A DNA stretch of 64,000 nucleotides from Cynocephalus volans. Taxonomy: Eukaryota; Chordata; Mammalia; Dermoptera; Cynocephalidae. The stretch covers positions 14,032,130 through 14,096,129 of the forward strand of contig NC_084475.1 in the NCBI RefSeq assembly GCF_027409185.1. Direction: 5' to 3'. A program made the translations under genes and the position numbers. Below are positions 1 through 15,075 of this stretch, one piece after another (the stretch's first letter is position 1; every line of letters begins with the position of its first letter). Under the pieces are notes generated by a model, which ran no database searches, was not told where the DNA came from, and worked only from the letters and a program-made list of their open reading frames with translations.

Positions 1-892
1 ATGAAAATTCTTCTCTATTCCTATGATTCAAGAGAAGCCTTAAACCTAGCTGCTCCTGAGCATATTTAGCAAAGTGTCTCAGTACTTCTGTTCTACCTTC
101 TGTGAGACAACACACACCACGGTCAGGAGCAAGCAGCCCAACGGTAAGGCTCTGGGGCTCAATTCTTCTGCCTCTTACTAGCTGTGTATCTTTGGGCAAG
201 TGACTACTTTTCTGGGCCCCAATTTTTCCAACTAAAAAGTGGAGATAATACGTACTAAGATGGGGGGAAGAAAATGCACACAAATTAAAGCTTCTCTTTA
301 CATAACTAATCTGACAAATCAGTTCACATTCTTTAGCTTCATAGTATCTAGGAAAAAAGAGGCATTTACTATACTATCTCGATTTTACAGATAATTTTGA
401 TTTACTTGTGGCACAGTTTCATGGTTTAACATACATCAAATAGCTCACATCTTATTTCTCATATTTGCCAATATTATTACATTTAGGAGAGAAAGGCAAC
501 CTTTGGAAATTAATTATAAGTAACAATTTTAAATCTCTCTAGGAATTTAAATAAATTCCTTACAAATGAAAATTGAAGTTACAAGAAAAAGAATACTAAA
601 ATTAAGCATTTCAAGAGACACAGGAAATGGTTTCTCCTATCTGAGTTAGTCTCTGGGAAACTTACCTCATTGGCTCTACCTTAGAATTAAAAGATAAAAC
701 ATTTTCATCAATAATGTTAATAAAATAATTATATAAATTATTAATAAAATTAGTAATTCATTAATAATGAATCATTTTATTTTCTCTTTTATACACGATT
801 GTTAAAAAGCAGCCAAATGCCCCTAAATTTAGTTTTTTGTGCTACAAACATAATAACCTATTCCAGAAATGAAAATTCAATTATTCAGGGCT

Positions 893-1000
893 GGGCCAGC
901 CAGTTAGCTCAGTTGTTTAGAGCATGGTACTGGTAACACCAAGGTCCAGGGTTCAATCCCTGTAGTGGCCAGCTACCCAAAAAAATGGAAAGAAAAAAGA
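893..1000 (+). mobile_element. tRNA-Ile-like SINE (CYN-like monomer)
   Basis: A tRNA-like head with 'gttagctcagttgtttagag' and 'gggttcaatccc', followed by an A-rich tail. It is flanked by 14-base target duplications 'aattattcagggct' at 879-892 and 1001-1014. Confidence 0.88.
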
Positions 1001-1060
1001 AATTATTCAGGGCTTAACTTTCCATTTTAAAAGAGCTTCCCCTGTCTTTTGCTTCCCCAG

Positions 1061-1210
1061 CTTTCCCTTTGTTCATTCGTCCTCTTACTTGCTAATGCCA
1101 CACTGGGGAAGCTCAACATAGCACGGCCCAGCACAGGAGGCTACTCTGGCAAATGTTCGGCATGCAAGGGTGAACCTAATGGTTACAACACCTCACTAGG
1201 CGATCCACCG
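1061..1210 (+). other. Exon-like unit of unknown gene
   Basis: A pyrimidine-rich tract and 'cttccccag' acceptor precede base 1061, and a near-consensus donor 'CCG|gtgagttc' follows base 1210. The interval is exactly 150 bases (50 codons), phase 0 to phase 0, and open in only one frame, starting LSLCSFVLLLANATLGK and including GGYSGKCSACKGEPNGY. I do not recognise the product. It lies antisense to the FAM104A intron. It could be an exon of an unannotated plus-strand transcript, or a chance pairing of good splice sites. Confidence 0.3.
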
Positions 1211-1751
1211 GTGAGTTCAGATAAAATTACCTGTATGACTTAAATTATATGAAGACAATCTAGTCCATCCTTCAGTCTAAAGATTACAGAGTGGTTCAAC
1301 AGCTGGATTTCTTTGGACTAGTAAGAACAAGATACATGATCCAAGAGGTTGAATAACAAGACACTGTTTTCTTCTGTGATACTAATGCGTAGATTTTAGA
1401 AAAAGAGTGGTCATTTTCTACAAAAACAATTAAAACAAAACCCTAACACTAATATGCCTGTCTTGCTTAAAATAAGAGATCAGAAATGCTTAATTTTAAA
1501 AAAAATAACAATTTCTATTCCTGTTCTCAGGTATCAAAACTGAAGATACGGGGGGGGGGTAAAGGCTAACACAAAGACTTAGATCTACTACCTCTGAATT
1601 AATGTGAACATCATATAGCAGGATTTACATACAGACAGAAGTAGAGAAATACTGATGCTGATACCATGAAAGTAATCTCTGCACACTCTTATAACTCAAA
1701 AGGATGATGGTAACTCAATTACCGTTACACCATTTTATCATCAGATGTTCA

Positions 1752-1836
1752 CAGTAGCCTCTAATCTTTGGTTTTCTTTCATCCCTGAAATTCCCCAATT
1801 ATGACATTAAATAAAAGCTCAATTACTTTTCTGTTA
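1752..1836 (+). repeat. Repeat copy A, related to 3507-3609
   Basis: Shares the order 'gtagcct.taatctttgg/agttttc', 'ttcatccctga', 'aaaagct' and 'ttacttttctg' with a block 1.75 kb to the right in the same orientation. The family is not recognised; it may be an old interspersed repeat or a local duplication. Confidence 0.5.
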
Positions 1837-2188
1837 CTCATAAAAAAAAAAAAAAAAAGCACAGAAAGGGGGATGTTAAAAGGGGGTAAAAAAGCTACAG
1901 AAATTCAAGTCTCCACATAGGATTCTAATCTGTACATGTTCATTAATTGTAACTGAATAAGTGTTACTACCTACATGGGAGTTACTGATTTCCACCCCCT
2001 TGGGGGAGTTGCTTTGGATTGCTGGTAAAGAAAGACTGGATATAGGTCAAATCATATTATTGGGAACTAATTAAAATACAAATTATTTTGATGTATAAGA
2101 ATTCTGCTAGGGCTTAAGAATCTTTGTCACTAAGCCATTTCTCTGTTAATGTGACATCTGTTAAGAGTCAGAATCTTTATGTGCACAA

Positions 2189-2283
2189 TTTTTTTTTTCT
2201 GGCAGCGGGCCAGTTCAGGGATCTGAACCCATGACCTTGGTGTTACCAGCACCACGCTCCCCAAGTGAGTTAACCAGCCAGCT
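2189..2283 (-). mobile_element. tRNA-Ile-like SINE, minus orientation
   Basis: A poly-T start, then the reverse of the B box ('ggatctgaaccc') and of the A-box region ('gagttaaccagcc'). It is diverged in the A-box half. Confidence 0.8.
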
Positions 2284-2442
2284 TCAGATAAATAATTTAA
2301 TAGTAGCACTACCTTAATGTTGACTTCCTTTCCGCACCACAGAACAGACTTCCAATTGCACAGAAAATTTCTCCCCAGTATACATACTGAAGCACTCTTT
2401 CAAAAAACCAAACTGCAGAAAACGCTAAGAGTTCTCCTGCTA

Positions 2443-3054
<612 letters not shown>

Positions 3055-3506
3055 TCAACAACTGATCTTTTCACTTAAACTGTAAACCATGACAACATAT
3101 AAATTTGCCCTCTCACTTGAGAAAATGTAATTCACCAGACAGGTTAAAATTTTTAACCCCAATAGGTTAAAACTTGGAAGTACACCATCCCTGGGCACAT
3201 AGAGCAAATATATGACAGTAGCAGTAAGGTCACGCCTTCATTAGTAAGACTAATTTCTAAAAAGAAGCTTGACAATTTTAAATGTCTGTTGGGAATAAAA
3301 TAAGAACAGTAAGAGGTTAATGACTAAGCTTTCAAATTCTACCTAATTAAGGCTTTCTTCTTTCTACATTTCCTGAAATTACAATTCCAAGTTACCTAAT
3401 TTTACTCCCTTCCATGACAACACTCAAGATAGGAGGGGCTGCCTTTGCCTATTTGTCCTGAAAATCCTTATAAAAATGGTGCCACACAGGAAGATCACAG
3501 GCTTGT

Positions 3507-3609
3507 GGTAGCCTTTAATCTTTAGTTTTCTTCATCCCTGATTTCCCCCCAACTACCACAATGAACAAAAGCTCTAGGCCCTACATAGTATTAAATTACT
3601 TTTCTGGAC
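3507..3609 (+). repeat. Repeat copy B, related to 1752-1836
   Basis: The second member of the pair. It carries about 17 extra bases before the shared 'ttaaattacttttctg' end. The identity outside these blocks looks low, which favours a dispersed old element over a recent tandem duplication. Confidence 0.5.
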
Positions 3610-3845
3610 AGACACTGCAAAGCTGGCTCTTGGTCACATTAACTCAATTATTCTGGCTACACTACCTAGTATTATGATGTAATAGTTACATCACTAGATT
3701 GTTAGTTGGAGATTATAGCACAAACTACTTACAATTTCCAGGTTTAAAGAAAAATCACAGTAGTGCTAGACAACTATAATAAATAATTTATTGTATGTTC
3801 TCAAATGGCTAGAGATGACATCAAATGTTCTCATCACAAAGAAAT

Positions 3846-3966
3846 GACAAAGTTCCCTGATGATGAATATGCTAATTACCCTGATATGACTGACCATCAC
3901 ACAATGTATGCATGTATTGAAATATAACTCTGTACCCCCAAAATATGTACAGTGTTTTAATTAAAA
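3846..3966 (+). mobile_element. 5'-truncated L1 3' end
   Basis: Carries the typical old-L1 terminal words 'gctaattaccctgat', 'catgtattgaaatata' and 'accccaaaatatgtac', then an A-rich tail interrupted by the next SINE. It resembles L1MA/L1PB-age 3' ends. Confidence 0.65.
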
Positions 3967-3981
3967 AATAAATCCCTTTTT

Positions 3982-4105
3982 TTTTTTTTTTTGTCTTTTT
4001 GTGACCGGTAAGGCGGCCATTCCTATATAGGATCCGAACCCGTGGTGGGAGCGCCGCTGCGCTCCCAAGCGCTGCACTCTCCCGAGTGCGCCACGTCGCT
4101 GGCCC
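3982..4105 (-). mobile_element. Second-type tRNA-derived SINE in an L1 tail
   Basis: In reverse it reads 'ggccagcgacgtggcgcac', a GC-rich anticodon-loop region and 'gggttcggatcctatatag', then a tail ending before a T-run. This type is distinct from the Ile-like type and matches the copy at 44145-44293. Target duplication 'aataaatccctttt' is present at about 3967 and 4106. Confidence 0.85.
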
Positions 4106-4294
4106 AATAAATCCCTTTTTAAAATTTTTCTTAAGAAAGGAAAAAATCACTTTCTCAGGCAAGTTTTCTCAGATGTGCAAAAGACAAAATTTGTATGTAC
4201 TCTATGCAAGAATTAAATGTTGTCAGAAGGATTTATACACCCCAATTAGAAAACAGAAATAAATTAAAGGAGGTATAATTTTAAGTCAAATTGC

Positions 4295-4503
4295 CTGGAA
4301 CTGTATTGTCCAACATGGTAGCCACTAGCCACATGTGGTTATTTAAAATAACTAATATGACTAAAATTACAAATCCAATTCCGAGGTCACACTAGCCCCA
4401 TTTCCAGTGCTCAATGGCCACACATAGCTATTGCAATGAACAGCACAGATAGTGGATGTTCCCATCATTGCAGAAAGTTCTACTGGGCAGCACTAGCTAG
4501 AGG
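4295..4503 (+). mobile_element. hAT-type non-autonomous DNA transposon fragment
   Basis: Contains 'ctgtattgtccaacatggta', 'gccactagccacatgtgg' and, at the far end, 'aagttctactgggcagcact', which read as inverted ends of a well-known Charlie-related element. The exact subfamily needs a library search. Confidence 0.6.
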
Positions 4504-7500
4504 TCCACAAGTATAAAGCAGCAGCATCTATCAAAATGAAAACTCTTAAAGGTTCAAATTTCTATAGTTAAGGGACAAAAGGCTAGTGGCACTGACAAAC
4601 AGCTTTTTGGAAAGTAAATCTGAAGCATATATTATCTTCTATATACTTTCTATACGAGTAGGATAGCTTACTGTAGCAGACCCTTAATCCTAAGGTTTTG
4701 AGTTCAGGTCTGGATATTGGAGAAACTAAATTATCACCCTGAGCTCAATTCTGCACACTCTGCAACACTCTTAATACGTCTGACTTTATTAATGAGTATA
4801 GATCCCAGTTTAGGCTTGGAATGATAGTGAGTGTGAGGTTCTGATAAAGCTTTAAGCAACCCGCAGTGGGCTACACCATTTACCTCATCCTAAGACTCAG
4901 CTGCTTGTAAAATAAGATCATCATTTCTGTTCCCTATTTTTCATCCCAGGAGATTAGATCTTACCTGAACATTAGCTCATAACTGAACATTATTTGGAGG
5001 TTAAAAACTAGATGAATACCAAGTTTTAATAATCATTAAATGGATGTGCTATTATTATAAATTTGAACCGAGACTCTGCTACTTTCATCCTAACAGGATC
5101 AGAGCATTTGTGTGGGAGTGTGCTGCAGTAGCAAAGCAACCTCTGATGGGAGGCCAGCTGACACCCAAAGAGAAACTCATCAAATAGTATGTTGGTTCCC
5201 AAACTCTCATTTTATCAGTGTGCCAACAACTGACTGTGCTTTGGGCTGCTGAGTCACTCTGACCAAATTTATGAGCCTGACCAAAATTAGCCATTTTCTC
5301 GTTTGCAATGGTGGATATATCTTTCCAATGACAAAAATAAGAATGGCAAGGCGGATGCACGGAAGAAAGGGTGTAAGAACAAAGAAGACGGGCTGGTTTT
5401 GTGGATTTCAACTAAACTTACAGGGAAAGTCACAATACTAGCTGATTTCTCAAGATCCCAGAATTATCTCTTTGGCCTGCTGATGACCCTCTCTTTTGGA
5501 CAGTACTGGATTAAGAATGAGCCCTACCTGTTCTTCATTCTTTTTCTAGGCTCTTAGCAGATTCCATCTTTGAAACATTCTTCTTTCAACAACATTGTTA
5601 ATAATTGGCAAGATTACAGCTTCATGCTCAACCCTATCAGTACAATCAGTCAGATTATAGCTTTTGGCACTAATGCCATACACAAGGCTATAATTTTAGC
5701 AGACACCCAATAATTGATTATATTCTCCCCTAGCCATCTAGGTACAGATTATTCATTAGCATCTGGCACTTCTAAGGATGGCTGACTTCCATCATTTCAT
5801 TTCTCTCCAACCTTCCTGTCATTTCTGTGCTTCCTGAGCATAGAAATAATCTTGAGTATGGAGACAAATGGTTTTCAAACTTTTTTAAAAAACAGTAATG
5901 GAACTTTTTCTTCTTATGGGGGAAAAAAACATATACAAGAGATAAAGGATCAGTTATAGTTAAAGTAGGCACTCCTTGCCAAATACCCACCTCTCTATGA
6001 CCATCCTAGTCTACTGCGGAACAATCTGAAAAACCACCATCTTAGACCAACTCTTCCTTTTAAAATTGAGGATTAAATCCAGAGAAGTGAACTGACTTAG
6101 AGATAGTAAGATAGCTGGAACTAGCAGAGCTGATGCCTCATACTCCATGAAACACAGAGTAAAGAGAAAAGCAGGTAAGGAAAGCCTGTCCAAATCAAAT
6201 AAGTTCTTTTAGAGCAAAAAAGTTACCATTAGAAACATGTTGAGATTATTTGTGTACCAGATAAAAGGAATCTGCTACCAGTATAAAAACATTCAGATTA
6301 TATATTAAGATTAAATATATATTCAGATTAAAAACATTCAGTACCGGATAAAAGCAATCTCTTTATTTGTAAAAAATAGTTGGACTTTTTCAGATATGTG
6401 AGACACGCCAAGAGAATATCAGCAGTACAAACGGGTTGGCAAGGAAAAAAATGGCCGTCAGATCAGGCTTAACATACCTAAAGGTCTTGTTCCTAATTCC
6501 AATGACATCTGTAATTGGGCCCTAATTTCAAAGTTAGTCCACTCTTGTTTTCTATACAAGGAGAGGGTTTATGCCCCACTTGCTACATGACCCAAACCAG
6601 TAATCCAATGCAGTAGTCTGAGGAACCCTAGGTATTTACTACGGGACCAAATAACCTCAAGACGCTTTTCAAGAACCTCAACCCCATGAAATATGTTTCT
6701 GAGAAGGAACTTTGTGAAAAGACTCTCATTCAGAGCCAATGAAAACATGAAATTAGAAAAGATCCAGCATAACCTACCAAGGAAATCCTCTGATCGAGCT
6801 TATTCACTTAAGCCTGAAAGTGTTACGGAATAAAGGAAAGATCACTGAATCTGGAAAGGGCAAGGTTAATCAACCTATTTCTCTAAATCTGATTCATCAG
6901 AAAAATGAGAGTTGGACTTGGTGATCTATAGACTTTCACTCCAAGCTCTATGATGAGAGATTTTTCTAACTTGAAATAAAGCTGATTCTGTTCATTCCCA
7001 TCCCAAATTTCTCCTCCCCACCTTCTTGCAGAGAAAAATAAGAGGAGAAAAATAAAACAGGAAACGCATTCCAGCTAGGTACAGACCCTACTCAGTACAT
7101 GTCAAACCTAAAACTCCTAGGTTAAGAGCCGGGTCCTAAGGCTGGGCTGGGTGGGAAGGCACTGAGTGCAAATCCTTCCTCCCGCCTTCGCAGTCAAACG
7201 GCTCCACATCCAGTTTAGAATCCTGCCTGTTCTTAAAGCTGCGGTCGAGAGAAGATCCACAACCCACCTTGGTCATCTGCCCTTCTGTGCTCACAATCGT
7301 CCAGACCAGAAGTTCCTCGGTCTAACCTAACCTTTCCTGCTGCAGCGTTAAGCCCAACCCTTCCTTCTGACCTTGGGGAGCCGGCAGCTCCCCGCCTCGT
7401 GCCCTCACAGCCGCCTTAGGGGGTTCCCTCTCCAAGATCAGACATCCCTCCCCATCCCCCACCCTCAATTTAGGACAAGGAAGGTGTAGGGCCACCGTTC

Positions 7501-7794
7501 CTATTCCGGGACCGAGCAGCAGAAATTATTCCAAATAGGAAAAGACGGGGGCGGGTAAGGGAAGGGAGAGGGAGGTGGGGAAGACCTGGACCCTGGAGAG
7601 TCACCCCTCCAGCTACCCACAGGGACCAGGTATCCGATCAGTCGCGCATCCCTCTCTCCCGGACCGCAGAGCACCCCAGACGGAGCCCGGCAGGGTCCAT
7701 ACTTGCCCGGACCCCCTCTTCGCGCGCCCCCTCGGCTCCATCCCCCAGATCCTCAGGCGAGGGGCTGGAGAGGAAGGGGGTCTCTTCTCTCTCA

Positions 7795-8187
<393 letters not shown>

Positions 8188-8329
8188 TCACAGCCAGGAG
8201 GTGGGGGACATAGTATAAAAGTCAAGCCAGGCTTAAAAAAAAATTAAGCTATGTCATAATATGCATAAGTACTTAGGTTGAATCCCTGTGAGGTAAAAAT
8301 TTTTAAAAAAAAATAGGCGAAACCCCTCA

Positions 8330-8998
8330 GGCAGTGGTGCAGACGGCCTGCGGCGGGCGCCGGCACCGGGGGTTGGGGAGGCGCTCGAGGGCTGCCCCGG
8401 GGGGCTCGTCGCTGGGGCTCCTGGACTTTCCCATCTTCTGAGGTGAGGACGCCGCTCTGCGGGGAGTCTCGGAGGGCGGGGCTGTTTCCCGTGGCTGACG
8501 TTCCGGGTCTGGGGCCGAGCGTCCTGAAGCGAGGGGGGAGAGGATCGGGTGCCGGGGCCCCTCGTCAGGCGCTCCAAGGCAGCTGCCCAGCGGTCCCCAC
8601 CAGAAGCAGCAGGACGGGCTTCGGGAAAAGGAAGGGTGCGGGGAGGAGGGCAGGCCCGGCCAGGTGGCGCGGCCGGAGGAGGACGAGCGTGCTGACGGGC
8701 GAAGGGGAGCGTCCCCGGGGAGATCCGCCCTGCTTCCGGGAGGCTGGTGAAGTCTTAACTCTCTGCTTTCCGCAACCGCCGAGGGGAGCCGGCGAGCGGG
8801 TAACTCAGTTACCTGCGTGGGGGTCAGCCCCGTGCCACGTTCATTCACTGTGTGTGCTGCCGAGTGACCGCTCTGATGGTGTCTTACACAGGCTGACATT
8901 AAAGCTTCCGTCTGCCAGACTCGGAAACGGTGGTCGGGAAGCATGGGGATCCGGGAGAGACCACCGCAGGATTAGTGTCCTCGGACAGGAGCTCTGGT
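8330..8998 (+). promoter_or_regulatory. Second CpG-rich block downstream of promoter
   Basis: After an AT-rich break at about 8215-8320 the sequence returns to high GC and CpG for some 650 bases and holds two good plus-strand donors, at 8441/8442 and 8997/8998. It may be an alternative MTNAP1 promoter and first exon. Long open frames here on both strands are explained by base composition. Confidence 0.4.
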
Positions 8999-9810
8999 AA
9001 GGAAACAGGTGGGCACCCGCGCTAAGACGTTTCCGTGTAAATGCACAGAGATCTTTCCAGCAGGGTGAAGTGTGAGGTGCAGTACTGCACAGGCAGGATG
9101 TCTAACAGAGGTCTCGAGCCCTTCCTAAAGTGAGTAGCCTTAGCTCAGGGACTGGCTTCAGTTGTGTGTATTTTTGTAAAGAAAAGACCATAGCTTTCAT
9201 CGTATTGGTAATGTGTACCTCTGAACAAAGTAAGCGTAATTACCGTAGTCCGTTGGGAGAAAACCGTTTTGTTTTGCATGACTTCATGTAGGGATAAGGT
9301 GTTTGTTTGGTAACTGGATTCGCCAAGATTATATGTATTTGCGTTGTTAATGGTTTCAGAGTCTCCCTTTTTGATCTATGTAGTCGTCAGAAGATATGCG
9401 CAGTCACAGTACTGTATAATGACAATATTTGCATGTTTATGTCTAGAGAGAAAATTCACCCAACACATATTATATGCCAGCCTCAGTGCTAGGTTTCGAG
9501 AATACAGCTGTGCACAGGATAGTTATGTTTCCTGCCCTCCGGAACTTTATAGGAAGAATAAGAAATGTAAAACAAGAAATAACTTTCAGCTGAGCTTCGG
9601 AATTGAACATTTTTTTCCCTGACTCTAGAAAGTAACAAGAGGTATACATGGTACATCATGTAAATTTTTTTTAAAAAGTGTTTACGTGGTATATATTTAA
9701 TGATGATGTCAAACTAAACAAATTTGCAAATAATTCATTGCTACAAACCATAAAAAATTTGAGACAATGTCCCCTCCGTGTATATATTTATTTGTTCATT
9801 ATACATAAAT

Positions 9811-9843
9811 TTTATATATGTGTGTGTGTATATATATACATAT
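9811..9843. repeat. TG/TA microsatellite
   Basis: A short alternating run 'tatatatgtgtgtgtgtata' continuing into TA repeats in the first MTNAP1 intron. Confidence 0.8.
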
Positions 9844-10254
9844 TACTAATATGTTAAATGTTAGTAGAGCTTCATTTCTCATGCTTAGATAATGGGAAAC
9901 CTGATATTTTCTTCCTGTACCCCCATGAATCTTCACTTTATCACTTTGGAAACCTCTGCTGTAATTAATAATCTTTGACTCCTAGCCTGCGTTTTTTATT
10001 TTCCCCATTTGGTCTTTGAAAGATGTGTTTAAGGGTTTTTAAACAATTTCTTTATACTCAGGTGGTATGCAGTTGACTTGCTGTAATCTTAAATAGGAAA
10101 CATTTTATTCTGACTGGTATTTTGAACATCTTTTCCATTGACTAACCATGAATTTATTAGACATAAGTCTTTTGGCCTGGTTCACCTCTTTGTGAGAGAT
10201 ATAGAAGAATCTCTCTGATTGTCTTTTGTAATGACTGATTCCTAAAAGACTTTA

Positions 10255-10346
10255 TTTTTTGGTGGCTGGCCAGTACAGCATCTGAACCTCTTGACATGGG
10301 TCTTATAACACCATGCTCTAACCAATTGAACTAACTGGCCAGTCCC
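10255..10346 (-). mobile_element. tRNA-Ile-like SINE, minus orientation
   Basis: Sits about 240 bases before the main MTNAP1 exon. Imperfect duplications 'cctaaaagacttta' and 'cctacaagacttta' flank it, so it is not a very recent insertion. Confidence 0.82.
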
Positions 10347-10521
10347 CTACAAGACTTTAAGAAATGTAAAATACTAAGCATAAGTAGAACTAGGAACATT
10401 TATCTTAAAATCAAACTTTGTCTTCTGTTTTCTATTAAGAAAAAGAATGGATTAAAATAAATTTTTTAAAGTTTCTTTTAACTTAATTGTTCTGCATGAA
10501 TTTAAGAAGTATGACCCATGA

Positions 10522-12159
<1,638 letters not shown>

Positions 12160-13539
12160 TGAATTAATAAGGGTCAGAATACTAATATTTTCACTCAGTA
12201 TATTACTTGTTGCTCAAGAGGTCACTAGTGGTTTATCACTCTCCCTTTCCCTCCACAAAGTGTTGGAGGTTGGACTTGGGAAGGCTGGTAATATTAACAG
12301 CAGTTCAATTTCTGTATTGGGAAGAGGCATGGCTGGTAGAAATTGCACGGGTATTCAAGCTGAATAGTCTCAAGAAAACCATAAAGACTTTAAAATTCAC
12401 CTAAATAGAACAGGCTTTATTCAGAATTCAGTCGGGACCAGGTTGTACAGGAAACAGTTTCCAGGTTTATGACCAAATGCAACATTTAGGAACTTAGAGT
12501 AGCAACAAATGTATTTTTGTAGTTGAGGGTAGGATGGGGTTAAACTGGCCAGGTAAGAGTGGCAGATAGGTGGGGGTGGAGCTTAGGAGGTGATCCAGTG
12601 AAGATCAAGGACCAGGAACAGAGGAGGTTGCAAAAAAAACCGTGTAAAAGTCCATGTAATGGAAAAACCAGGCCAGAGAGATTAGGACTCGAGTAGACCC
12701 AGAGCTTGCGCCTTGAGACATGAGAGATTGGGTAAGAAGGTCTTGGGCAAAGAGACTGGATGTTGAAACTGATCCTGATTATCAATCAGTCTCTTCAGAA
12801 GCTTCCTAGATGCTCCTTGCTGGTGGCTAGAATAGGTTAACATAGGTAGACTGAGGCCCAAGTAGGAGCCAGGAAGTTCCTGACAGTCATTTCAGGTAGC
12901 CTTGCTCTTTTCTGCTGAATCCCTTCATTAGTTGTTGGACTACCCCTCAGTACATAGTTTCTTCATTTTTCTCACCAGAAAGCCTTGGTTTTTTTTTTTT
13001 TTTTAAAGATTTTCTAGGAGCATAATTAAAGTAGCATCCATCTGACTTGTGTTATGGTCCTTGGTACTTTCAACTTTATTTTGACAGGAGACCTATAACA
13101 ACTCAGAATAGGTTTGCACCTGAAAAACTGATACTATCTTTCCCTAAAGTGAGAAACTCCCCCCTCCCATTTTTTTCCTCCTATTACATTTTGCACACAA
13201 TCATATATTCACTAAAACCTTATTTGTCTGGTCTCAAAACATTTTCTTTTGTATTATAATTATCCTCTAATGGGTTTCATAATGGACATGTATTAAGTAA
13301 AGAGCATCTCTAGCTAATGCTACATTTCCTTCAACTACCTCAGTAAAAACAGGTTTTTCTACAAACAGGCCTAACTAACATCTAGACCTTTTTGTACCAA
13401 GTTGGAAACAAGCCCGTTCTCCATATTAAACACAGACTTAATGATGTTAACATTTGTGTTGCGTTGTGGTTTTCAGAGTGCCTCCATCTGTATTTTCTCG
13501 TTTTGACCACACAGCTGTAATTTTATCTCTATCTTGCAG

Positions 13540-13645
13540 ATGATAAAACAGGCACAGAGAGGATAAGTAATTTGTCCAAGGTCATGCTGCCAGTAAATGG
13601 TGGAGTTGCAAGTAGAACCTATTCTCCTGAGGCTTAGTTTGATCC
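13540..13645 (+). mobile_element. MIR fragment
   Basis: The MIR core words are recognisable: 'cagatgataaaacaggcaca', 'gaggataagtaatttgtcc' and 'aaggtcatgctgccagtaa'. Confidence 0.7.
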
Positions 13646-13859
13646 TTTCCCCTAAAACATGCCATAGAAAATGAGTGCACTGTAACTAGAAACAGGTGTT
13701 CGCGATAGCTCTGTATTTGCGTTTTCAGTCGCATGTGCATACCTTCACCCCATGGTAAATCTCTCTAGCAAGTGGAAGGACTTTTTTTCCTGAACTGTCT
13801 TTTACAGTGCTAAAGACTGTCCTTAATACATCCACTTTTCATTTTAGAGGAAAAAGGAA

Positions 13860-14200
13860 GGGAAGTAATGTTTATCAGTGGTGACTGTGTCATGCTAGGA
13901 ACTTACGTATTATCTCATTTAATCCTAACAGTTCTGAGATGATATCACTGCCCCACCCTCTTATGTGAAGGTTTTTTTGGTTTTTTTTCGGTGGCTGGCC
14001 AGTATGGGAATCCAAATCCTTAACCTTGGTGTTATAACACTGCACTGTAACCAACTGAGCTAACTGGCCAGCCCTATGTGAGAAATCTGAGCCTCAAACA
14101 TCTTAAGTGCTTACCCGTGTCTGTGTACCATGTGACAGAGTCCAGATTCAAATCCAGGTCCTTCTGACTCTCCTGTCTGTAGTCTTTAAACTCTACCTGA
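13860..14200 (+). mobile_element. MIR split by a SINE
   Basis: The left part has 'tattatctcatttaatccta' and the right part 'gagaaatctgagcctcaaac' and 'gattcaaatccaggtcc'. The SINE at 13971-14074 divides it. Confidence 0.75.
13971..14074 (-). mobile_element. tRNA-Ile-like SINE inserted in an MIR
   Basis: T-rich start, 'ggtggctggccagtatggg' and 'gagctaactggccagccc' end. Short duplications of 'tatgtga' lie on both sides. Confidence 0.85.
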
Positions 14201-14884
14201 GGCCTATTGTTTGGGATAGTTAGTGGTCTTGCTTGATATGTTATTAGTTGATACATTTCACTTTAATGGGTCCCAAGAATGCAGTAATAATGAGAGATAC
14301 AGTAACATTAAATCATCAGGCTTATGGGGTAGAATATTGGGAGGAGGAATATTTTTTCTTCAATCATAAATTCCTTCCGAATAGTGGTTAGAAACTACTT
14401 TGTTCTTTTCTTGCTTACAGTGTATAATATTGTGATTAGTTTGGTACTTCTATATCAGACAACAAGGTGTGGCCATCATAGGACCTATACTTCTGTTATA
14501 AACTGAAAAACCATTGAAGTTGGATGTGGGATTAATGCTCGTACTCTAATGCTGCAATCCAAATTAACAAAAGATCCTGAAGGAGAGAGAACCTAGGATT
14601 TCAGTTAAGGTCAAGACCTGAGTGATCCCTCAGTTAGCCAAGGACTTCATCAAGGGCACCTAAATCTATAAGGATTAAAAAGTAGTATCACTAGCTCCTC
14701 AGAAAGCTTTGTAATTTCACAGGCAATGGTTTCTTCCAATGACTGCACATCAAAGTTGAACTTTCATGGAATCTTCGCAGAAGAGAATAGGCTATACCTT
14801 CCCTTGCTCAGGCAAGGTTTTGATAGGTCATTTGCCCCTCCTCTCAGGCAGCCAACGCATTCTTTGACACTTAAAGGCACGGCC

Positions 14885-15075
14885 AGTGAGCTAACAATTA
14901 CTGAGTTAACTATGTGTCAGGCATGATACATACATGTTTACATAGGTTTTCTCAGGTAACTTACACTAACCCTAGGAGATTGGTATCCTTTTTTACAGAT
15001 GAAGAACCTGAGTTTCAGAGAGGAAAAATAATTTCCCAACATCCAATTTCAGTTAATGGTTAGCATGTAACTTTA
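14885..15075 (+). mobile_element. MIR
   Basis: Full-length-like order of 'attactgagttaactatgtg', 'tgtcaggcatgatac', 'ttacagatgaagaacctgag' and 'agagaggaaaaataattt'. Confidence 0.7.

Noticed and set aside
8327-9000. Long open frames on both strands (up to about 205 codons) in the CpG-rich block
   Set aside because: High GC removes stop codons on both strands at once; the composition is Arg/Pro/Gly-rich, there is no recognised family, and the region is better read as promoter and 5' exon.
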